Shown: positions 36,315 to 47,520, numbered from the stretch's first letter. The stretch is 64,000 bases of DNA from Commensalibacter papalotli (ex Servin-Garciduenas et al. 2014) (GCF_000527695.1 NZ_ATSX01000002.1:124001-188000); one strand, 5' to 3'. Program-made: numbers and translations. Notes: a model not told the origin generated them from the sequence alone.

Positions 36315-37217
36315 TTATTTTTTGAGTAAGCTCAACAACTCATCAAACTGTTCCAAAGATTTATAATAAATTTGAACAGTTCCCCCTTTACCATCAAATT
36401 TAATCTGTACGTTCAAGCCAAGCTTACTACGCAAGTCCTTTTCTAATAATTTAAGCTCTGAATCCAAAGGCTCATGCTCTTTATGTTTCTTTGGCTTTTT
36501 TTCCAGATCTCTTTTAACTAACTCTTCTGTTTGTCGAACGGTTAAACCACGCGAAATGACTTCTTTTGCAGCAGCAACTGGATTAGGATGCATTAATAGT
36601 GCACGTGCATGACCAGCACTTATTTTTCCTTCTTTTAAATAAACCCTCACTTCTGCAGGAAGCTGTAATAAACGAATAGTATTAGCAATATGAGGACGTG
36701 ATTTCCCTACCGCAGCTGCTAAATCTTCTTGGGTGAGCTCAAATTCTTCTAATAACCTTGCAAATCCTTCAGCCTCTTCAATGATATTTAAATCTGCGCG
36801 TTGCAGATTTTCTACCAATGCTGCTGCCATCGCATCACTGTCGCTAAGCTCACAAACGCGCACTGGCACTTCATGAATAGTAGCTAGTTGAGCAGCACGC
36901 CAACGACGTTCCCCAGCAATAATTTGATAGTGCCCTTTATGACCTGGCTTTTCTCTTACCAATAAAGGCTGCAATATTCCATGATGTTTAATGGAATCTG
37001 CAAGTTCCTGTAAAGACTCTGGCATCATCACTTGACGTGGTTGAAAAGGTCCTGGTTCTACAAATTCAATTGGTAGATTTAACAAAGAAACTGCATTACT
37101 TTGTTGTGTTATCTCGTGAGGTATAGATGTGTGTATTTTATCCTCAACCGCATTTCCTAACAAAGCAGCAAGACCTCTGCCTAAACGTGCCTTTTCATGA
37201 TTTTTTTTGCCAGCCAT
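36315..37217 (-). CDS. parB: Chromosome-partitioning protein ParB
   Basis: 300 residues. CTP-dependent clamp that loads at parS. The N-terminal R-L-G-R-G-L-A-A-L-L-G (11-21) is the ParA-stimulating peptide. Next come the CTP/ParB boxes (Q-P-R-Q, G-E-R-R-W-R-A-A), the helix-turn-helix T-Q-E-D-L-A-A-A-V-G-K-S-R-P-H-I-A-N, and the C-terminal dimer domain. It works with ParA and the two parS sites inside rsmG and mnmE. It lies 23 bases after parA and is the end of the mnmE-mnmG-rsmG-parA-parB string. Confidence 0.97.
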   Translation of the reverse strand: MAGKKNHEKARLGRGLAALLGNAVEDKIHTSIPHEITQQSNAVSLLNLPIEFVEPGPFQPRQVMMPESLQELADSIKHHGILQPLLVREKPGHKGHYQIIAGERRWRAAQLATIHEVPVRVCELSDSDAMAAALVENLQRADLNIIEEAEGFARLLEEFELTQEDLAAAVGKSRPHIANTIRLLQLPAEVRVYLKEGKISAGHARALLMHPNPVAAAKEVISRGLTVRQTEELVKRDLEKKPKKHKEHEPLDSELKLLEKDLRSKLGLNVQIKFDGKGGTVQIYYKSLEQFDELLSLLKK

Positions 37218-37240
37218 AATAACTCTTACCTTTTATTTTT

Positions 37241-38029
37241 TTATTTGAAGCGACGCATTAATTCTTTGGCAAGATTTATATAAGCCACAGCTCCTGCTGA
37301 CCTACGATCGTACAACATAATTGGCTTACCATAACTTTGGGCTTCTGAAATGCGAATATTTCTGGGAATAACCGTTTTACAGACTTTTTCCCCAAAGAAT
37401 GCTTTTGTATCCTCAGCAACTAATTCAGAAAGCTTATTACGCTTATCATACATGGTTAAAACAATTGCTCTGATATCTAATTCAGGATTTAGAGATTTTT
37501 GCACTCTTGTAACCGTTTTAACAAGATGACTGATCCCCTCTAACGCCAAAAATTCACATTGTAATGGCACGATCAGCCCATTAGCCGCGACCAAAGCATT
37601 TAACGTTAACATCCCCAAACTGGGTGGACAGTCAATTAAAATATAATCGTAATGTTGAGGTAATGTTGCCAATGCATTTTTCAAGCGGAATTCACGACTT
37701 TCAACATCAATCAATTCCAACTCTGCACCAGCCAGATTCCCATCGGCCGTAATTAATGATAAATTAGGAACAATTCCTTGTTTAATCATACCTTCACTTA
37801 CAGCACCATCAATGAGCAGGTTATACGTACCAACAGCACGATCATTATAATCAATACCTAACGCTGTTGAACTGTTGCCCTGAGAATCCAAATCAATCAA
37901 TAGAACCTTTTTCTTTTCTGCCAATGCTGTTGCCAAATTAATTGCGGTTGTTGTTTTTCCAACCCCACCTTTTTGATTGGCAATCGCTAAAATATGTGGT
38001 GTTTTTAGTTTTATATTTTTCTCGGTCAT
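37241..38029 (-). CDS. parA: Chromosome-partitioning ATPase ParA/Soj
   Basis: 262 residues. Deviant Walker A K-G-G-V-G-K-T-T near residues 20-27, A' motif D-L-D-S-Q-G-N-S-S, Walker B Y-I-L-I-D-C-P-P-S-L-G. Chromosomal ParA without an N-terminal DNA-binding domain. It forms ATP-dependent nucleoid-bound dimers that move ParB-parS. It begins 5 bases after the rsmG stop and is followed by parB; the order is typical of the origin-proximal region in Alphaproteobacteria. Confidence 0.97.
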   Translation of the reverse strand: MTEKNIKLKTPHILAIANQKGGVGKTTTAINLATALAEKKKVLLIDLDSQGNSSTALGIDYNDRAVGTYNLLIDGAVSEGMIKQGIVPNLSLITADGNLAGAELELIDVESREFRLKNALATLPQHYDYILIDCPPSLGMLTLNALVAANGLIVPLQCEFLALEGISHLVKTVTRVQKSLNPELDIRAIVLTMYDKRNKLSELVAEDTKAFFGEKVCKTVIPRNIRISEAQSYGKPIMLYDRRSAGAVAYINLAKELMRRFK

Positions 38030-38034
38030 ACTTC

Positions 38035-38649
38035 TTACACAATATGTCTAAATTGATTGATTTTTACTATAACCCCATCGGAGCTTGTCTTGCTAGGAAT
38101 TTTCAGATAATCAAATTCCCAATTTTGCTGTGCTTCTGCAATTTCATCATCAACCTGTCGACCTTTCAGAAATAAACAATATCCATTTCTTTTTACCCTA
38201 TATTCAGAAAAAGAAAGCAATATTTCTAAAGAGGCCAAGGCTCTTGCTGTAATTAAATCTACAGGGGGAATATCCACCTGCTCTATCCGTTTGCATAATA
38301 TATTTACGTTTAATTGCGTTTGTCTGGCAACTTCACGCAAAAAGACAGTTTTACGTATATCCGATTCAATTAGCGTTATCGGTATTCCTGTAACAATTGC
38401 CAACACCAATCCAGGAAAGCCACCCCCAGTACCAAAATCAGCAATAGATCCCACTGATGGTTCGATAAAACTTGCTAACTGCAAACTATCCAAAATATGA
38501 CGATCCCAAACTTGATCAACAGTTTGCTTTGAAACCAGATTTATCTTTGTATTCCATTGCTGTAACAATGAAACGTATAATTCTAATTTTTCTTTTGTTT
38601 CACGTGAAACATTTTTCAACAAATCAGCGTCTTCATTCTTTGGCTGCAT
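38035..38649 (-). CDS. rsmG: 16S rRNA (guanine527-N7)-methyltransferase RsmG
   Basis: 204 residues. SAM motif [14 protein letters not shown], followed by L-I-E-S-D-I-R-K and R-A-L-A-S-L. It methylates G527 of 16S rRNA; its loss gives low-level streptomycin resistance in other bacteria. I start at the ATG at 38649, after a GGGG site; an ATG at 38664 without a good site is the alternative. Either start overlaps the end of mnmG (17 or 32 bases). A perfect parS lies within codons for V-S-R-E-T near the N-terminus. Confidence 0.94.
   Translation of the reverse strand: MQPKNEDADLLKNVSRETKEKLELYVSLLQQWNTKINLVSKQTVDQVWDRHILDSLQLASFIEPSVGSIADFGTGGGFPGLVLAIVTGIPITLIESDIRKTVFLREVARQTQLNVNILCKRIEQVDIPPVDLITARALASLEILLSFSEYRVKRNGYCLFLKGRQVDDEIAEAQQNWEFDYLKIPSKTSSDGVIVKINQFRHIV
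38596..38611. other. parS centromere site, inside rsmG
   Basis: TGTTTCACGTGAAACA, the exact 16-base palindromic parS consensus for ParB, lies within the rsmG coding sequence (encoding V-S-R-E-T), 1.4 kb upstream of parB's start on the same strand. Confidence 0.95.
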
Positions 38650-40525
38650 ATTTTGATACCCCATCTAAACTACGAATATGCGCCAAAATTGCCATCAAAG
38701 CCGAAGGTGTTACCCCTGGAATACGTTGGGCTGCACTAAAACTGACTGGTCTTACTGCCTCTAAACGTTCTTGCATTTCACGACTTAATCCACCAATTTG
38801 TTTATAATCTAAGTTGGGTGGAAAAGTAATTTTTGCTTCTTGATCTAATTGTCGTATTTCTCTGGCTTGTCTGACCAAATACCCATCATAACGTGCTTCT
38901 GTTCGAACATAATCTTGAATATTTTTAGGAAGCTCTACAAACCAAGGAGCTAGCTGAGAAACAGATTCTTGTGAAGGTATCAAAGAGAGCACTTCAAAAA
39001 AAGAACGCCAGCGCCCATCGGGAGAAACCGTTAACCCTTGTTGTAATAAAGTTTTAGGTAAAAATTTCTCTTCCCTAGCACGTTCGACCGCTTGTTGAAT
39101 ATAATTTTGATCTTGACGATATAATGCTAAACGTTCAGCACCAACGCAACCCAACTTTCCCCCCATTGGTGTTAACCTGACTGCTGCATTATCCGCACGC
39201 AATGTTAAGCGATATTCTGCACGGGATGTAAACATACGATAGGGTTCGGTAACCCCTTGAGTGGTCAAATCATCAATCATTACCCCAATATAAGCTTGAC
39301 TGCGATCAATCGTAATTTTATTAGAACCACTTGCATGTAATGCCGCATTTAGTCCTGCTAATAACCCTTGAGCCGCAGCCTCTTCATACCCAGTTGTGCC
39401 ATTAATTTGCCCAGCCAAAAACAGACCTGGAAACACAGGAAGCTCTAATGTTGGATTTAACGAACGTGGGTCAATAAAATCATACTCAACCGCATATCCA
39501 GGGCGCACAATTACAGCCTTTTCCAATCCGGGAATAGAATGAACCATTCTTTCTTGGATCTCTTCAGCTAAACTTGTTGAAATGCCATTAGGGTAAATGA
39601 GATCCCCCCCCTCATGATGAGGAAGTCCCTCTGGTTCTAAGAATAATTGGTGACGATCACGTCCAGCAAAACGAACAATTTTATCCTCAATAGAAGGACA
39701 ATAACGAGGCCCTTTGCCAGTGATTGATCCACCATACATTGCTGAGCGATGAATATTGTCTTGAATAATTTGATGCGTTTCTGGGGTAGTCGCTGTGATA
39801 CGACAAGATACCATTGGGTTATATGCTTTTGAAGTAAATCGACTAAAGAATTCTGGTTCTTCATCTCCTTTATCTTCAGCTAAACTTTCCATATCAATGC
39901 TGGATCTTAATAAACGAGGTGGTGTCCCTGTTTTTAAACGCCCCATTCTCAACCCTAAAGCTTCCAAACGTGCACCCAATAATGTTGCAGGGGCTTCACC
40001 TACACGCCCAGCGGGGCTGCTTTTTTCACCAATATGAATGACACCACGTAAAAAGGTTCCTGTTGTTAAGACAACAGCACCAGAAATAAATTCTCTACCA
40101 TCTTCACAAATAACCCCTTCAACACAATTTCCTGGCCCAACACGAAGATCAGCAACAGCCCCTTCGGCAATCGTTAAATTGGGTGTGGCAGCTAATAAAT
40201 CTTGTATCGCCTGACGATATAAAATACGATCTGCCTGTGCTCGTGGTCCATGTACTGCTGGGCCTTTGGATCGATTTAGGAGTTTAAAATGAATGCCTGC
40301 ACGGTCTGCTGCTTGCGCCATAATACCATCCATGGCATCAATTTCACGCACCAAGTGCCCCTTTCCAATACCACCTATCGCTGGATTACAAGACATCGTC
40401 CCAACAGTATGCTGATAATGTGTTAACAGTAATGTTTTTGCCCCCATTCGTGCAGAAGCTGCCGCAGCCTCACTGCCAGCATGACCACCACCAACAACAA
40501 TGACATCATATTTTACATTAACCAT
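38633..40525 (-). CDS. mnmG: tRNA uridine-5-carboxymethylaminomethyl modification enzyme MnmG (GidA)
   Basis: 630 residues, full length. FAD-binding [10 protein letters not shown] (12-21), then [14 protein letters not shown] (about 46-59), [13 protein letters not shown], and [20 protein letters not shown]. With MnmE it installs the cmnm5 group on U34 of tRNAs. It lies 38 bases after mnmE and overlaps rsmG. Nothing unusual. Confidence 0.98.
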   Translation of the reverse strand: MVNVKYDVIVVGGGHAGSEAAAASARMGAKTLLLTHYQHTVGTMSCNPAIGGIGKGHLVREIDAMDGIMAQAADRAGIHFKLLNRSKGPAVHGPRAQADRILYRQAIQDLLAATPNLTIAEGAVADLRVGPGNCVEGVICEDGREFISGAVVLTTGTFLRGVIHIGEKSSPAGRVGEAPATLLGARLEALGLRMGRLKTGTPPRLLRSSIDMESLAEDKGDEEPEFFSRFTSKAYNPMVSCRITATTPETHQIIQDNIHRSAMYGGSITGKGPRYCPSIEDKIVRFAGRDRHQLFLEPEGLPHHEGGDLIYPNGISTSLAEEIQERMVHSIPGLEKAVIVRPGYAVEYDFIDPRSLNPTLELPVFPGLFLAGQINGTTGYEEAAAQGLLAGLNAALHASGSNKITIDRSQAYIGVMIDDLTTQGVTEPYRMFTSRAEYRLTLRADNAAVRLTPMGGKLGCVGAERLALYRQDQNYIQQAVERAREEKFLPKTLLQQGLTVSPDGRWRSFFEVLSLIPSQESVSQLAPWFVELPKNIQDYVRTEARYDGYLVRQAREIRQLDQEAKITFPPNLDYKQIGGLSREMQERLEAVRPVSFSAAQRIPGVTPSALMAILAHIRSLDGVSKYAAKE

Positions 40526-40563
40526 TATCTTTTGCTCATTTTCATTATTTTATCAATCAACTC

Positions 40564-41889
40564 TTATTTCCCAATACAGAATTGACTAAAAATTGTATCC
40601 AACAAATCCTCTACACCAATCGTGCCTGTTAATCTACCCAAACTTTGCATCGCAAGCCTTAATTCTTCACCTCTTAATTCTGGCCAATCAAGTCGTTGAG
40701 CTTCTTCCAGATGTTGAACACACTCCTCTATCCCCAAACGATGCCGCACCCTTGTTAAAGGTGGTGGCCCCTGCCTTGCTGTTAAAAACTTGGCCTTTTC
40801 AGCTAAGACTTGTTTTAAGTGATCAATACCTTTGCCGGTTTTAACACTAATAAATAAAATTTTGTTATCATTTCGATCCAATGTTTCACGTGAAACATCT
40901 ATGTCTTTTTTGGTTCTAATCCAAAAATCACATTTAACCTCTGGCTCCAACACATCAATAGAAGCATCTGTTAAACATAAAACACAATCTGCTTCACGAC
41001 CAATTTTTTGGGCACGCCGAATTCCCTCCGCTTCGATTAAATCTTCTGTTTCACGCAAGCCTGCCGTATCTACCAATGTAACAGGCACATCCCCCAATAC
41101 AACTCTCACTTCAATTGCATCACGCGTTGTTCCTGCTTGCTCGGTTACAATCGCCGCATCACGATCAGCCAATAGATTTAACAAACTTGACTTGCCAGCA
41201 TTTGGCGCACCTAATATCGCAAACACTAATCCACGACGCAAACGCTCACCACGACCTGCATCATCAAGATGCGCTTTCATTTCTTCGTATAATGTTTCAA
41301 TCGTGCTTTTTAAATTTTGCTCTACTTCTTCAGGCAAATCCTCATCTGGAAAATCAATCAATGCTTCCTGAAAAGCCAGAACTTCACGTAGCTTTTGCGC
41401 CCATCCTTGATAAACAACACTTAATCCACCCTCTGTTTGCTCAAGAGCTTGTCGTCGTTGCGCTTGAGTCTCTGCCTCCACAAGATCAGAGATCCCTTCT
41501 GCCTGCAATAAATCCACCTTACCATTTAAAAAAGCACGCTTACTAAACTCACCTGCCTGTGCAGGTCTTGCCCCATAAGCTACCAATGCATCAGCAACTG
41601 CGTCAATCACCGCTGGGCCAGCATGCAAATGAAGCTCTGCACTATCTTCACCCGTATAACTATTCGGCCCCTTAAACCAAATAGCCAGTGCCTGATCCAA
41701 CAACTCATCTTTATCACCTCTTCTCCACAACTGTCGAACAGAGGCTTGTCTTACTTTTGGCACGCTATGACAGAGTTTTTCCAAAATAGATAATGTTTGA
41801 GGGCCACTAATGCGCATAATCGCAACAGCACCGCGACCAGAAGCCGTTGCCAAAGCAAAAATTGTAGAGTTTGAAAGGGGTATATTCAT
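40564..41889 (-). CDS. mnmE: tRNA modification GTPase MnmE (TrmE)
   Basis: 441 residues. N-terminal tetrahydrofolate-binding dimer domain (1-120), helical domain, and a G domain with G-A-P-N-A-G-K-S-S-L-L-N (about 224-235), D-T-A-G-L-R-E-T switch II, and the C-terminal C-I-G-K box that carries the catalytic Cys. It is the partner of MnmG. First gene of the minus-strand mnmE-mnmG-rsmG-parA-parB string. The G4 region is divergent: V-L-C-L-T-D-A-S rather than a clear N-K-x-D. A parS site lies within codons for V-S-R-E-T near residue 333. Confidence 0.96.
   Translation of the reverse strand: MNIPLSNSTIFALATASGRGAVAIMRISGPQTLSILEKLCHSVPKVRQASVRQLWRRGDKDELLDQALAIWFKGPNSYTGEDSAELHLHAGPAVIDAVADALVAYGARPAQAGEFSKRAFLNGKVDLLQAEGISDLVEAETQAQRRQALEQTEGGLSVVYQGWAQKLREVLAFQEALIDFPDEDLPEEVEQNLKSTIETLYEEMKAHLDDAGRGERLRRGLVFAILGAPNAGKSSLLNLLADRDAAIVTEQAGTTRDAIEVRVVLGDVPVTLVDTAGLRETEDLIEAEGIRRAQKIGREADCVLCLTDASIDVLEPEVKCDFWIRTKKDIDVSRETLDRNDNKILFISVKTGKGIDHLKQVLAEKAKFLTARQGPPPLTRVRHRLGIEECVQHLEEAQRLDWPELRGEELRLAMQSLGRLTGTIGVEDLLDTIFSQFCIGK
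40882..40897. other. parS centromere site, inside mnmE
   Basis: TGTTTCACGTGAAACA, a second perfect parS, 2.3 kb from the first. It too encodes V-S-R-E-T in its host gene, read in the same frame relative to the palindrome. Confidence 0.95.
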
Positions 41890-42131
41890 GAATAACGATT
41901 TGACCAGAGAGTTATTTGAAATTTTACAATTACTTTATAGTAAAGTAACCTTTCTTTATATCAAAAAGAAAGTATTTTTCCAGAGTATTTATATATTTTT
42001 AATGATCTAACAAGCAGAAAAAACTTATACTCACATTTAAGTATATATTGTACTTAATTATTCATCAAAAACAATTGATTTATTATACTGATATTTTGAA
42101 CTGCAAACTGTTGCAATTTAGGGTTAATAAA

Positions 42132-43079
42132 ATGCAATTTAAATATAAACTTATGATAGTCTGTACAATTCTTAGCTACTTTTTACCCAATGCTTCCGCT
42201 ATTGAACATAGTCCCGAAAAAAAGATAGAATATGCAAAGATTCCCAATAACAATCCAGATATATTAAATATTTTAGCAAATAAATATATCAACCAAGGTA
42301 GTATTCCCTTAGCGATCCCCCTTCTTAATAAAGCAGCAGAACAAGAAAATTCAGACTCTTTAATAACACTTATGACACTATACGCTCATGGGCAAGGTGT
42401 GCCACAAGATGAGAAAAAAGCACAGGATTATTTTAAAAAATTTAAAAAAAATAATCGCCCTTCCAAGCTATTTGATTACATCATTTTTCTCATACAGAAT
42501 ACAAAGACTATTAATAATTATAAAAAAGCCCAAATCTTATTAGATCAATATCATACCCTGTTAGATCTGCAGGAAAAAGCTTGTTATCAATATACTGAAA
42601 AAATGTCAAAAGAGAAAAATATCAATATAATATGTGATGCATGGATAGAAGATGAACCTTTATATAAAACTATTAGTAGTCTATCAGGGATCATTGCTAT
42701 TCACCTACATCACTCTCAAAGCGAGATACAACAAGGAGTAAAAGAACTAGAAATATATAACAAATATTATTTAGAGCTTACTAGCCATTTATCCAAAGGA
42801 TTTCCTTCAGTATTTCTAGCTCAATTATACATAAACGGAACATATGTACCTCGCGATTACCATAAAGCCAGAAATATTTTAGAAAATTCATTAAAATATT
42901 TACTACGATCACAAAGCGCAGAGACTCAACACCTTCTTGGAACAATGTATCAACAGGGATTAGGCGTGAAAAAAAACAACAAAATTGCCAAAAATTATCT
43001 TGAAGATGCTTGCTCATTAAACAATGAACAAGCCTGCCAAGTATTAAAAACACTATCTACCCAAAAACACATCAAATAA
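42132..43079 (+). CDS. Exported Sel1-repeat protein
   Basis: 315 residues from the ATG at 42132, eight bases after AGGG; the frame is open to 42048 without a site. A signal peptide ends near N-A-S-A. The mature part carries Sel1-type TPR-like repeats: A-I-P-L-L-N-K-A-A-E ... Y-A-H-G-Q-G-V-P-Q-D near residues 70-110, A-Q-L-Y-I-N-G-T-Y-V-P-R-D, and L-G-T-M-Y-Q-Q-G-L-G-V-K-K near the end, with a divergent middle (about 120-220). Sel1 proteins act as scaffolds in the envelope or in host contact; no partner is obvious here. It is wedged between mnmE and ogt. Confidence 0.8.
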   Translation: MQFKYKLMIVCTILSYFLPNASAIEHSPEKKIEYAKIPNNNPDILNILANKYINQGSIPLAIPLLNKAAEQENSDSLITLMTLYAHGQGVPQDEKKAQDYFKKFKKNNRPSKLFDYIIFLIQNTKTINNYKKAQILLDQYHTLLDLQEKACYQYTEKMSKEKNINIICDAWIEDEPLYKTISSLSGIIAIHLHHSQSEIQQGVKELEIYNKYYLELTSHLSKGFPSVFLAQLYINGTYVPRDYHKARNILENSLKYLLRSQSAETQHLLGTMYQQGLGVKKNNKIAKNYLEDACSLNNEQACQVLKTLSTQKHIK

Positions 43080-43163
43080 TTTCTTTTCAAGCCTTTTAAT
43101 AATAATTTATATTACCAGAGAGTTATTTTAATTTAATTTTCCATGTAAAGAAAAATCACACTT

Positions 43164-43613
43164 ATGTCTCAAATATCTTTTCATTCTCCCACAGGAGAAC
43201 TCAGCATTGCCGAAGATAATGGCTTTATCGTTTCTGTCGATTGGGGATGGGGGAGTCTACAAGAAGAAACACCATTGCTAATCGAAGCGAAAAAGCAGTT
43301 TGATGCCTATTTTGATGGTAAATTAAAACAATTTAATTTGCCTATTCGCCCTTTTGGCACAAATTACCAATTAAAAGTTTGGGAGGCTTTACAAACCATT
43401 CCTTATGGCGAAACGCGCTCTTACCAAGATCTTGTACACATTACAGGAGGTAGCCCTCGCTCTATTGGTGGAGCCAATGGAGCCAATCCTATTCCCATCA
43501 TCATTCCTTGTCACAGAGTGATTGGAAAAAGCAGTCTAGGTGGTTATTCCGGTGGAGAAGGCATTGAGACCAAACAATATCTGTTAAATATGGAACAACT
43601 TTTCAAAAATTAA
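43164..43613 (+). CDS. ogt: Methylated-DNA--protein-cysteine methyltransferase
   Basis: 149 residues. Suicide repair of O6-methylguanine. Acceptor Cys116 in I-P-C-H-R-V, with I-P-Y-G-E-T-R-S-Y (79-87) and the DNA-recognition helix P-R-S-I-G-G-A-N-G-A-N-P (98-109). It lacks the N-terminal Ada domain, so it is Ogt-like. The family usually has P-R-A-V-G; the Ser/Ile variant is mild. Single gene, ended by the terminator at 43744-43775 shared with rho. Confidence 0.94.
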   Translation: MSQISFHSPTGELSIAEDNGFIVSVDWGWGSLQEETPLLIEAKKQFDAYFDGKLKQFNLPIRPFGTNYQLKVWEALQTIPYGETRSYQDLVHITGGSPRSIGGANGANPIPIIIPCHRVIGKSSLGGYSGGEGIETKQYLLNMEQLFKN

Positions 43614-43743
43614 TTTAATATAACCAGAATGCTAGCGAATATAAAAATTCGAAACAGATTTCTCCATTGCATAGATTACAAGGGTCTGATTAAGGCTTAT
43701 AACGATTTACCTAAACGGTAAAATAGTAAATATCCTAGCAAAA

Positions 43744-43775
43744 AAAAGCCAGTATCTAGTTAAATACTGGCTTTT
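43744..43775. terminator. Bidirectional intrinsic terminator between ogt and rho
   Basis: AAAAGCCAGTAT (43744-43755), 8-base loop, ATACTGGCTTTT (43764-43775): a perfect 12-bp stem. It is an intrinsic stop for the gene of the Rho terminator itself. Confidence 0.93.
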
Positions 43776-43792
43776 GAAAAAATAAGTATGAA

Positions 43793-45064
43793 TTAAGTAT
43801 TCATCGCATCAAAAAAATCTTGGTTATTCTTGCTATATTTCAACTTATCGAGCAAGAAGTCCATCGCATCCATCGTTCCCATTGGGGCAAGAATACGACG
43901 TAATACCCATATCTTAGAAAGACTCGCACGATCGACGAGTAATTCTTCCTTACGAGTACCACTCTTGGTAATATCAATCGCAGGGAACGTACGTTTATCC
44001 GCCAATTTACGATCCAAGATTAATTCGGCATTACCTGTCCCTTTGAACTCTTCAAAGATCACTTCGTCCATACGGCTTCCTGTATCGATCAAAGCTGTTG
44101 CAATAATAGTTAAAGAACCACCTTCTTCGATATTACGCGCAGCACCAAAAAAACGTTTTGGGCGTTGCAACGCATTGGCATCAACACCACCTGTTAACAC
44201 TTTACCAGATGAAGGAACAACAGTGTTATAAGCACGTGCTAAACGAGTAATCGAATCTAATAAAATCACCACATCGCGTTTATGCTCGACCAAGCGCTTG
44301 GCTTTTTCCAACACCATTTCGGCCACTTGAACGTGCCGATTGGCTGGTTCATCAAACGTCGAAGAAACCACTTCACCTTTGACAGAACGAATCATATCTG
44401 TGACTTCTTCTGGACGCTCATCAATCAACAATACGATTAAAACAGCTTCTGGATGATTGGTTGCAATTGCTGTTGCGATATTTTGCAACATGACGGTTTT
44501 ACCCGTTCTGGGAGGTGCAACAACCAATGCACGTTGTCCCTTGCCGATAGGGGTAACCAAATCGATCACTCGATGGGTAAAATCTTTGTTTGGATTTTTA
44601 CCTTCCATCAGCGCAGGGATTTCCATTTTCAATCGCTCATTAGGAAATAATGGCGTTAAATCATCAAAGTTAATCCGATGGCGGACAGCTTCTGGATCTT
44701 GGAAATTAATGGAATCTACTTTTAATAAAGAAAAATAACGTTCCCCTTCTTTGGGTGCACGAATTTCTCCTGAAACCGTATCACCAGTTCTGAGGCTAAA
44801 ACGTCTTATCTGGGCAGGAGATACATAAATATCATCAGGACCAGGCAAGTAATTAGACTCGGAAGAGCGTAAATATCCAAAGCCATCAGGACGGATTTCT
44901 AATGTGCCTTCTCCGTAAATTGCTTGATTATTTTCCGCGAATTTTTTGAGGATCGCAAACATCATATCCTGTTTGCGCAGTGAAGATGCATTCTCAATCT
45001 CTAAACTTTCCGCATACGCAAGAAGTTCTGCTGGAGACTGAGCCTTAAGGTCGGCAAGTTGCAT
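43793..45064 (-). CDS. rho: Transcription termination factor Rho
   Basis: 423 residues (E. coli 419). N-terminal Rho-N helices ([12 protein letters not shown]), cold-shock-like RNA-binding domain ([14 protein letters not shown] and [10 protein letters not shown]), then the ATPase with Walker [18 protein letters not shown] and the Q-loop/R-loop region. It is a hexameric helicase that releases transcripts. The 358-base gap upstream leaves room for an autoregulatory leader, as in other bacteria, but I see no specific structure. Confidence 0.98.
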   Translation of the reverse strand: MQLADLKAQSPAELLAYAESLEIENASSLRKQDMMFAILKKFAENNQAIYGEGTLEIRPDGFGYLRSSESNYLPGPDDIYVSPAQIRRFSLRTGDTVSGEIRAPKEGERYFSLLKVDSINFQDPEAVRHRINFDDLTPLFPNERLKMEIPALMEGKNPNKDFTHRVIDLVTPIGKGQRALVVAPPRTGKTVMLQNIATAIATNHPEAVLIVLLIDERPEEVTDMIRSVKGEVVSSTFDEPANRHVQVAEMVLEKAKRLVEHKRDVVILLDSITRLARAYNTVVPSSGKVLTGGVDANALQRPKRFFGAARNIEEGGSLTIIATALIDTGSRMDEVIFEEFKGTGNAELILDRKLADKRTFPAIDITKSGTRKEELLVDRASLSKIWVLRRILAPMGTMDAMDFLLDKLKYSKNNQDFFDAMNT

Positions 45065-45422
45065 AGATGGCTCTAATTATAGAAAATCATGAATGAAAAA
45101 GGAAATATCGATCAAACACCATTAATATTGGATTGAATGAACGGTGATTTTTATTTTGAATAAATTATTAAAAGTAAAAATACATAATTCCATACGAGGC
45201 AGGGTCTAGATATGACTATCTAAATTGGTTAAAAAATACTTTTATTTTTTTCAAGTGTCAAGCACTTTTATCAATCTCTCTCTCAACTGACGAACATAGA
45301 TCTTTTACAGTCATTTAGACTTGCTATTCATATAATTTAGACTAACTTTGTGTTTAATGATATATTATACTTATATACTTTATTTATCTTAATAATTTTA
45401 GGTTACCTTTTAGGAGACAAAC
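45065..45422. other. Divergent rho / trpB regulatory region
   Basis: 358 bases without a gene. A TATAAT occurs on the plus strand near 45330 and could serve trpB, but its -35 is poor. TAGGAG lies just before the trpB GTG. No trp leader peptide with tandem Trp codons was found. Confidence 0.4.
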
Positions 45423-46649
45423 GTGAGGCCTGCATCTGACCTGCCTTTAAATAGCTTGCGTCAAGGACCTGATGAAAATGGTCGCTTTGGCGTTTTTGGT
45501 GGTGTTTTTGTTTCAGAAACATTAATGCCTTTAATTCTTGAATTACAACAGGCGTATGATGAAATTCAAAAAGATCCAGAATTTCATAAAGAATTAAATT
45601 ATTATTTAAAAGACTATGTCGGACGCCCCAGCCCCTTATGGCTTGCTCAAAGACTAACTGATCTTGGACAAGGTGCCAAAATCTATTTAAAACGTGAAGA
45701 TTTAAATCATACAGGCGCTCATAAAATTAATAATGTGATGGGACAGATCCTGTTGGCTCGACGCATGGGGAAAACTCGTATCATTGCTGAAACAGGTGCT
45801 GGACAACATGGTGTGGCCACAGCCACTGTTTGTGCGCTTTTTGGTATGGAATGCGTTGTTTATATGGGTGCTGTTGATATTGAGCGCCAAAAACCCAATG
45901 TTTTTCGTATGAAATTATTAGGGGCTAAAGTTGTTCCTGTAACCTCAGGCAATGGCACACTTAAAGATGCTATTAATGAAGGTATGCGTGATTGGGTAAC
46001 CAATGTTCATAACAGTTATTATTTGATGGGAACCGTTGCTGGCCCTCATCCTTATCCTGCAATGGTACGTGATTTCCAATGTATTATCGGTAAAGAAACC
46101 AAAGCACAAATCATGGACGCTGAAGGTAAACTTCCTCATAAGATTATTGCTGCCATTGGTGGTGGTTCTAACGCTATGGGTATTTTTCATCCTTTCCTTG
46201 ATGATTCTTCTGTTGCATTAATCGGTGTAGAAGCTGGTGGTATGGGACTTGATAGTGGTGAGACTGCTGCCTCCATTGAACGTGGTTTTCCTGGTGTTTT
46301 ACATGGCAATCGTACTTACCTACTACAAGATGAAGATGGTCAAATTATTGAACCTTATAGCATTAGTGCCGGGCTCGATTACCCTGGTGTTGGCCCTGAG
46401 CATTCATGGTTAAATGATATCAAACGCGTTGAATATGTTGCCATTAATGACGACGAAGCCGTCCAAGCATTCCAAACATGCACGACAAAAGAAGGGATTA
46501 TTCCTGCACTTGAAAGCGCACATGCTTTGGCACATGCCTTAAAAATCGCTCCAACAATGGACAAAGAAGAAATCATCATTGTCAATCTCTCTGGGCGTGG
46601 AGATAAAGATATTGATAGTGTCGCTAAATACTTAAAGGTGGAATTGTGA
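45423..46649 (+). CDS. trpB: Tryptophan synthase beta chain
   Basis: 408 residues from a GTG start with TAGGAG upstream. PLP enzyme joining indole and serine. Schiff-base Lys101 in G-A-H-K-I-N-N, phosphate loop G-G-G-S-N-A-M-G, and the N-terminal [15 protein letters not shown] motif of TrpB1. It overlaps trpA by four bases (GTGA), so the two subunits are translationally coupled. trpF, often directly upstream in Alphaproteobacteria, is not here. Confidence 0.98.
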   Translation: MRPASDLPLNSLRQGPDENGRFGVFGGVFVSETLMPLILELQQAYDEIQKDPEFHKELNYYLKDYVGRPSPLWLAQRLTDLGQGAKIYLKREDLNHTGAHKINNVMGQILLARRMGKTRIIAETGAGQHGVATATVCALFGMECVVYMGAVDIERQKPNVFRMKLLGAKVVPVTSGNGTLKDAINEGMRDWVTNVHNSYYLMGTVAGPHPYPAMVRDFQCIIGKETKAQIMDAEGKLPHKIIAAIGGGSNAMGIFHPFLDDSSVALIGVEAGGMGLDSGETAASIERGFPGVLHGNRTYLLQDEDGQIIEPYSISAGLDYPGVGPEHSWLNDIKRVEYVAINDDEAVQAFQTCTTKEGIIPALESAHALAHALKIAPTMDKEEIIIVNLSGRGDKDIDSVAKYLKVEL

Positions 46650-47473
46650 GCCGTATTTCAAAATGTTTTGCCACATTAAAACAAAAAAAATGTGGTGCTT
46701 TTATCCCTTATCTTGAGGCACATGATCCTGACTATCAAACCTCTTTATCGCTTTTAAAGGCAATGCCCAAGGCTGGGGCAGATATCATTGAAATTGGTAT
46801 GCCATTCAGTGATCCGATGGCTGATGGTTCAGCCGTACAAAAAGCCGCCATTCGTGCATTAAAAGCTGGTGCAACAATGAAAAAAACGTTGCAAATGGTC
46901 ACAGAGTTCAGAATGGAAAATCAACATACCCCACTTATTTTAATGGGATATACAAATCCTATTGAATATTATGGGTATGAAAAATTCTGCCAAGATGCTG
47001 CCAAAGCAGGTGTTGATGGGTTAATAATCGTCGATATGCCTCCTGAAGAAATCGAAAATATCAAACCTTATGCAATTAAAAATCAAATAGATATTATTTA
47101 CTTAGTTGCTCCAACAACTTCTGCTGATCGTCTTACGACTATATTAAAAGAAGCTTCTGGTTTTATTTATTATGTCAGCATTACAGGAACAACAGGAACA
47201 AGTACAGCAACAAACGAAAGTTTGGAAAAAGCAATTCCAATGATTAAAGCTGCTTCTGATTTACCTATTGTGATTGGTTTTGGGTTAAATACCCCAGAAC
47301 ATACGGCGAATGCAGCGAAAATTGCTGACGGAGCAGTGGTTGGTTCTGCGCTTTTAAAAACACTTGAATCCACTTTAGACAGTCATAATCACGCAACTCA
47401 AGATACAGTTACAAAAGTAATTGAACATACAAAATGCCTTGCTGATGGTGCACATAGTGTTCTTAAACAATAA
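46646..47473 (+). CDS. trpA: Tryptophan synthase alpha chain
   Basis: 275 residues, GTG start overlapping the trpB stop. TIM barrel that cleaves indole-glycerol phosphate. Catalytic Glu in [16 protein letters not shown] (about residue 47) and Asp in [13 protein letters not shown] (near 128) are present. G-F-G-L-N-T-P-E marks the phosphate site. It partners TrpB through the indole tunnel. accD follows 47 bases later, a conserved alphaproteobacterial order. Confidence 0.97.
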   Translation: MSRISKCFATLKQKKCGAFIPYLEAHDPDYQTSLSLLKAMPKAGADIIEIGMPFSDPMADGSAVQKAAIRALKAGATMKKTLQMVTEFRMENQHTPLILMGYTNPIEYYGYEKFCQDAAKAGVDGLIIVDMPPEEIENIKPYAIKNQIDIIYLVAPTTSADRLTTILKEASGFIYYVSITGTTGTSTATNESLEKAIPMIKAASDLPIVIGFGLNTPEHTANAAKIADGAVVGSALLKTLESTLDSHNHATQDTVTKVIEHTKCLADGAHSVLKQ

Positions 47474-47520
47474 ATTCTGATAGATTATTTAAGTATTTAC
47501 GAAATTAAAAGGTTTACCTC

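Noticed and set aside
45065-45422. Tryptophan attenuator leader peptide before trpB
   Set aside because: No short frame with tandem Trp codons and no terminator/antiterminator pair were seen.
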